NCBI GenBank assembly: GCA_016787645.1
Contig: JAEUUF010000013.1
Span: 558,001 to 622,000, forward strand
Length of the DNA stretch: 64,000 nucleotides
Direction: 5' to 3'
DNA from: Cyclobacteriaceae bacterium
GTDB lineage: Bacteria; Bacteroidota; Bacteroidia; Cytophagales; Cyclobacteriaceae
Shown here one piece after another: positions 61,045 through 64,000 of this stretch (its first letter is position 1; each line of letters opens with the position of its first letter). The notes beneath the pieces are model-generated. The model saw only the letters and a program-made list of their open reading frames with translations, ran no database searches and was not told the DNA's origin. The translations under genes and the position numbers were made by a program.

Positions 61045-61671
61045 TTAATGGGATTTTGTTGTCTTGCGGAAGCTCCGTCTTATGTAATAGTCATATACCC
61101 ACGTGGCCGTTAGCCCAAGAACTCCAACTGCATTTAATGGAAACCGGATAATAACAGGGATTATATCTTTAAAAAGAATTGCTGCAAGGATCATGAGGCC
61201 ACAAACAACGTTGCAGGTTCTAATTAGCCACTGCCGCTGTGCGTACTTTGAATAGACTAACCAACGACTAAAGTTCTCGTTTTTGTCATCCCTCTGAACC
61301 AAATCTGTAAATATCTGCGTTGACACATGGTAGTCACGAAGATTATAACTTGCCATTCCCTTTAGAAACAGAATTCCGTCATACCACATGTCTTGCAGCT
61401 CTTGGGCATTAAGCCTCCCTATCTCGCTATTAATGGTCTCCAATGCCTTATCCGAACTATCAATGGTCTCATTGAAATGACTTTTGCGAAACAGGGCGTT
61501 TAAATATTGCCATGTCAACTCGATAAATAGCCTTAGATCTTCTTTATCCTTAAAGCTTCGAATATTCTCAAGGAACAGCGCATTTCTGGAATAGAAATCA
61601 ATCACAAAGTCAGGACTGTCCTTGAATTCGGCACGAAACTCCGAATATATTTTTAAAAGACTTGGGGTCAT
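61045..61671 (-). CDS. Membrane protein with helical N-terminal domain, unknown function
   Basis: A 208-residue protein. The first 145 residues are helical and TPR-like (NALFRKSHFNETIDSSDKAL, GMASYNLRDYHVSTQIFTDL), and two membrane helices follow (TCNVVCGLMILAAILF and NAVGVLGLTATWVYDY), with a short basic tail. The base composition is AT-richer than its neighbours, which could indicate acquisition. No family is recognised. Confidence 0.75.
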   Translation of the reverse strand: MTPSLLKIYSEFRAEFKDSPDFVIDFYSRNALFLENIRSFKDKEDLRLFIELTWQYLNALFRKSHFNETIDSSDKALETINSEIGRLNAQELQDMWYDGILFLKGMASYNLRDYHVSTQIFTDLVQRDDKNENFSRWLVYSKYAQRQWLIRTCNVVCGLMILAAILFKDIIPVIIRFPLNAVGVLGLTATWVYDYYIRRSFRKTTKSH

Positions 61672-62034
61672 CTACCTTGCGATTTCTTCCTTTGGTTTCC
61701 TCGGCTTGCTTGAAAGATCATTTGAAGCGCCTAAGACCAATAATCCAGGAGCCCGAAACGAAAGTTACTTGATAATGACCTCATTGACCATATTGGACTG
61801 AAATCGAGCAAAAAGATTCAACGCAGTCGCATGGTTTTCATGCATCTTTTCCCGGGTATAAATGGCGCAACCCTGGGCTATTTGTGAGACCAAATGTCAA
61901 GTCTTACACCGAACACCTATTCCTATTCGGAAAACTTAACAACTATTTCCCCTCAAACGGTACAATCCCGTTTCGCTTGTACCCCCAAATAGGGCCAGTT
62001 CTATCTTCTAGAATTGTCCAAATGGCACTCGAGC
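61672..62034. other. Gene-free stretch with a possible short coding remnant
   Basis: No convincing gene is present. On the minus strand 61896-61765 is an open frame of 43 codons without a suitable start, reading QIAQGCAIYTREKMHENHAT and ending in VNEVIIK and a stop. It could be the 3' end of a decayed gene. The remainder (61897-62034) shows no repeat or hairpin that I can identify. Confidence 0.4.
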
Positions 62035-64000
62035 TTATTTTTTCTGCTCGATCATAACTTTGTTGATCTTGCCATTAAATCTCGAGGAGGCACCGTAGTC
62101 CGCCACATGGGTTCCATCATCTACGCCTACATCCGCTAAATCATCTACCGAGAAGATGCCAGGCTGTGTTTGGTTGATGCGGCCTTCCGCTATTTTGTTT
62201 CCGTTGGCCGTTATAGTACCCACGCCACCTTTACCAGGCCCACCACCATCATATTTGAAGTCATAGACCAGTGTGTATTTCCCTGGTTTTAAGGCTTGCG
62301 CTGCTATAATATGCGATGACTCAAGTCCCAACCGGTTATAGGTAAATGAAGGTTTGCCGTTTTTCAGATAGAAAGACAACCCTCCAAACCGGCCACCCTG
62401 GCAAACCATCACTCCATTGCCATTCGCTTTTATTTCAACATCCGCCGTGATGGTATACGATTTACTCCGCAGGTCAATGAAAATATCAACGCCCATCCCC
62501 CTCATTCCTTCGCCATAGGTCACTGAAGTTCTGTCGCCCATTACGGTTGGTCTGCCCATCAGGGCGGCATTCGTTCTTTCCAACAAGCGATCGTCAAGAG
62601 GCAGCACATGATACTTTTCAGCTTCTTTCATAAACAACTCCTGCATGGCTTTCAACTTGTCAGCGTTTTGGGCTGACAGATCATTCGCTAGACTGAAATC
62701 TTCATTGGCATTGAACAATTCCCACTGATCTTCTTGTAGCTTATGGTCAGGTGCCAATTTCCAGGCCGGTCGGTGAATGGTACGGGCAAGCCAACCATCC
62801 TGGTACACGGCCCGGTTTCCAAACATCTCAAAATATTGCACCTTATGCCGTTCGGCTGCGGCAGCATCATTGAACGTGTAGGCCAAACTCGTGCCTTCAA
62901 TCGGATCTTGTTGAATACCATTTACCACGGTTGGTGCGGGTAATTTGGTCACTTCAAAAACGGTTGGAGCAATGTCGATGACATGGCCAAACTGCGAGCG
63001 CATTTCTCCTTTACCTTTTATACCTGCGGGCCAATGAACAATCATTCCGTTTCGTGTACCGCCAAAATCTGATGCTACTTGCTTGGTATAAGAGAAAGGA
63101 GCATCCATGGCTACGGCCCATCCTGCCGCAAAGTGCGGATAGGTGCTTTCAGAACCCCATTCATTGTAATGTTTCAACATATCCGGAACGGTTTCAGCCA
63201 CTCCACTGAAATACGTCATCTCCTGGTACATTCCATTCATCTGACCTTCAGCACTGGCACCATTATCCCCGGCAATAAAGATGATAAGGGTATTGTCCAT
63301 TATACCCAATTCTTCCACACTGGCGATGAGTCTTCCCACCTCGTAATCGGTATGCTCGGCAAATCCCGCGTACACCTCCATCTGGCGGGTAAATAACTTC
63401 TTCTCATCATCCGAGAGTGATTCCCAGTCTTTAATATCTTTTGGCTTTGGTGCAAGCGTGGTACTTTCCGGAACGATCCCGAGTTTTTTCTGACGTTCCA
63501 ACGTTTGTTCCCGAACTTTATCCCAACCTTGATCAAATTTCCCTTTGTATTTGTCCGCCCACATTTTTGGAACATGGTGCGGCGCATGGGTGGCTCCAGG
63601 CGCGAAATACATGAAGAAAGGCTTATCGGGTGTTAACGCCTTCTGGAATTGAACCCATGAAATCGCCTGATTGGTCATGTCGGTGGTGAAGTGATAATTT
63701 GGGTCCTCGGGCGTTTCCACAATGGCGATACCATCATAGATCAAAGGAGCCCATTGATTTGTTTCACCACCAATGAAACCATAGAACTTTTCAAAACCAG
63801 AGCGCGTTGGCCACCGGTCTTGCGGGCCAGAGTTTGAAATTTCCCATGGCGGAGTTTCATGATACTTTCCAAAAGCCGCGGTATTGAATCCATTCTGTCT
63901 CAATACTTCTGCCATAGGCGTAATAGTTTGAGGCCTGACACCCGTATTCCCTGGAAAGGTGGTGGCAGCTTCTGCAATACACCCCATATTATTGCTATGA
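62035..64000 (-). CDS. Arylsulfatase, cut by the window end
   Basis: The frame is open to base 64000, so the N-terminus is missing, including the Cys/Ser that is converted to formylglycine. The remaining 654 residues contain sulfatase segments: GNTGVRPQTITPMAEVLRQN, FNTAAFGKYHETPPWE (the GKYHE motif), APGATHAPHHVP (metal and substrate residues) and FIAGDNGASAEG. The C-terminal part carries a beta-rich domain (SKSYTITADVEIKANGNGVM). The protein belongs to the large arylsulfatase A-like family that removes sulfate from esters. A partner sulfatase-maturing enzyme is not visible. Confidence 0.93.
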   Translation of the reverse strand, partial: HSNNMGCIAEAATTFPGNTGVRPQTITPMAEVLRQNGFNTAAFGKYHETPPWEISNSGPQDRWPTRSGFEKFYGFIGGETNQWAPLIYDGIAIVETPEDPNYHFTTDMTNQAISWVQFQKALTPDKPFFMYFAPGATHAPHHVPKMWADKYKGKFDQGWDKVREQTLERQKKLGIVPESTTLAPKPKDIKDWESLSDDEKKLFTRQMEVYAGFAEHTDYEVGRLIASVEELGIMDNTLIIFIAGDNGASAEGQMNGMYQEMTYFSGVAETVPDMLKHYNEWGSESTYPHFAAGWAVAMDAPFSYTKQVASDFGGTRNGMIVHWPAGIKGKGEMRSQFGHVIDIAPTVFEVTKLPAPTVVNGIQQDPIEGTSLAYTFNDAAAAERHKVQYFEMFGNRAVYQDGWLARTIHRPAWKLAPDHKLQEDQWELFNANEDFSLANDLSAQNADKLKAMQELFMKEAEKYHVLPLDDRLLERTNAALMGRPTVMGDRTSVTYGEGMRGMGVDIFIDLRSKSYTITADVEIKANGNGVMVCQGGRFGGLSFYLKNGKPSFTYNRLGLESSHIIAAQALKPGKYTLVYDFKYDGGGPGKGGVGTITANGNKIAEGRINQTQPGIFSVDDLADVGVDDGTHVADYGASSRFNGKINKVMIEQKK

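Noticed and set aside
1-64000. Search for tRNA, rRNA, transposase, integrase and phage genes
   Set aside because: Nothing convincing was seen by eye on either strand; short tRNA genes could be missed without a covariance-model scan.

Overview
The window looks like a chromosomal segment of a Bacteroidota bacterium, probably of the order Cytophagales. This is inferred from gene content: DUF5777 and DUF5916 outer-membrane proteins, MacB/FtsX-like permeases of about 800 residues, a patatin-Omp85 fusion, carboxypeptidase-like domains at the N-termini of TonB receptors, many lipoproteins, and several promoters carrying the Bacteroidota -7 element TAnnTTTG. No rRNA, tRNA, insertion sequence, phage gene or CRISPR array was recognised. 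Both ends cut through genes: the 3' end of a type II NADH dehydrogenase at base 1, and an arylsulfatase running off at base 64000.

Layout. 1-2249: ndh fragment and kup. 2405-9762: three tandem MacB/FtsX-like permease paralogs. 9803-12793: an inorganic-carbon locus (LysR regulator diverging from an exported beta-carbonic anhydrase, an SbtA-type bicarbonate transporter and an SbtB-like PII protein). 12898-17931: DUF4256 protein, an amidohydrolase with two haem-binding proteins, a DUF2268 lipoprotein and a YitT-type membrane protein. 18174-26971: an electron-transfer cluster (described below). 26976-32982: DUF2490 and DUF1801 proteins, an SPFH/membrane/ribbon-helix-helix operon flanked by inverted repeats, an alcohol dehydrogenase and an ABC exporter pair. 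32979-38483: two YeeE/YedE half-transporters, an overlapping run ending in PaaD and an AlkB-type monooxygenase, a serine hydrolase and a tRNA methyltransferase. 38553-52542: DUF5916 protein, YceI with a MarR regulator, OprB-type porin, S-adenosylhomocysteinase, sialidase-like and SGNH hydrolases, PhoD-like phosphatase, patatin-Omp85 protein, amino acid permease and a membrane protein. 52529-59300: two divergent TonB-receptor units with a DtxR-like operator between them, and a DUF6580 membrane protein. 59301-64000: repeats, a glycosyltransferase, small unknown genes, a methyltransferase remnant and the sulfatase.

The most interesting region is 18174-26513. It encodes a monohaem cytochrome, four lipoproteins (one YceI-like, one with an ethylbenzene-dehydrogenase-type domain interrupted by a cytochrome c domain, one with an unusual CX4CH haem motif), a DUF5777 barrel, a 75-residue Tat-exported protein, a Tat-exported ferredoxin-like subunit, an NrfD/PsrC quinone-interacting membrane subunit and a membrane-anchored Ig-like protein. 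It has the parts of a periplasmic molybdoenzyme complex, yet no catalytic molybdopterin subunit lies in the window. Two promoters in it carry matching Crp/Fnr-like sites (TGAY-N4-RTCA) about 41 bases before the predicted transcription start, so redox or nitric-oxide control is plausible.

Intergenic spaces repeatedly hold low-complexity repeat families: CTGGG-rich, AAAGCTAAAAGC-type, and a unit of about 100 bp containing GGGTTAAATAT and AATGATGAATGTCGAA. Positions, motifs and translations were read by eye from the sequence. Family assignments rest on recognised motifs, not on database searches.
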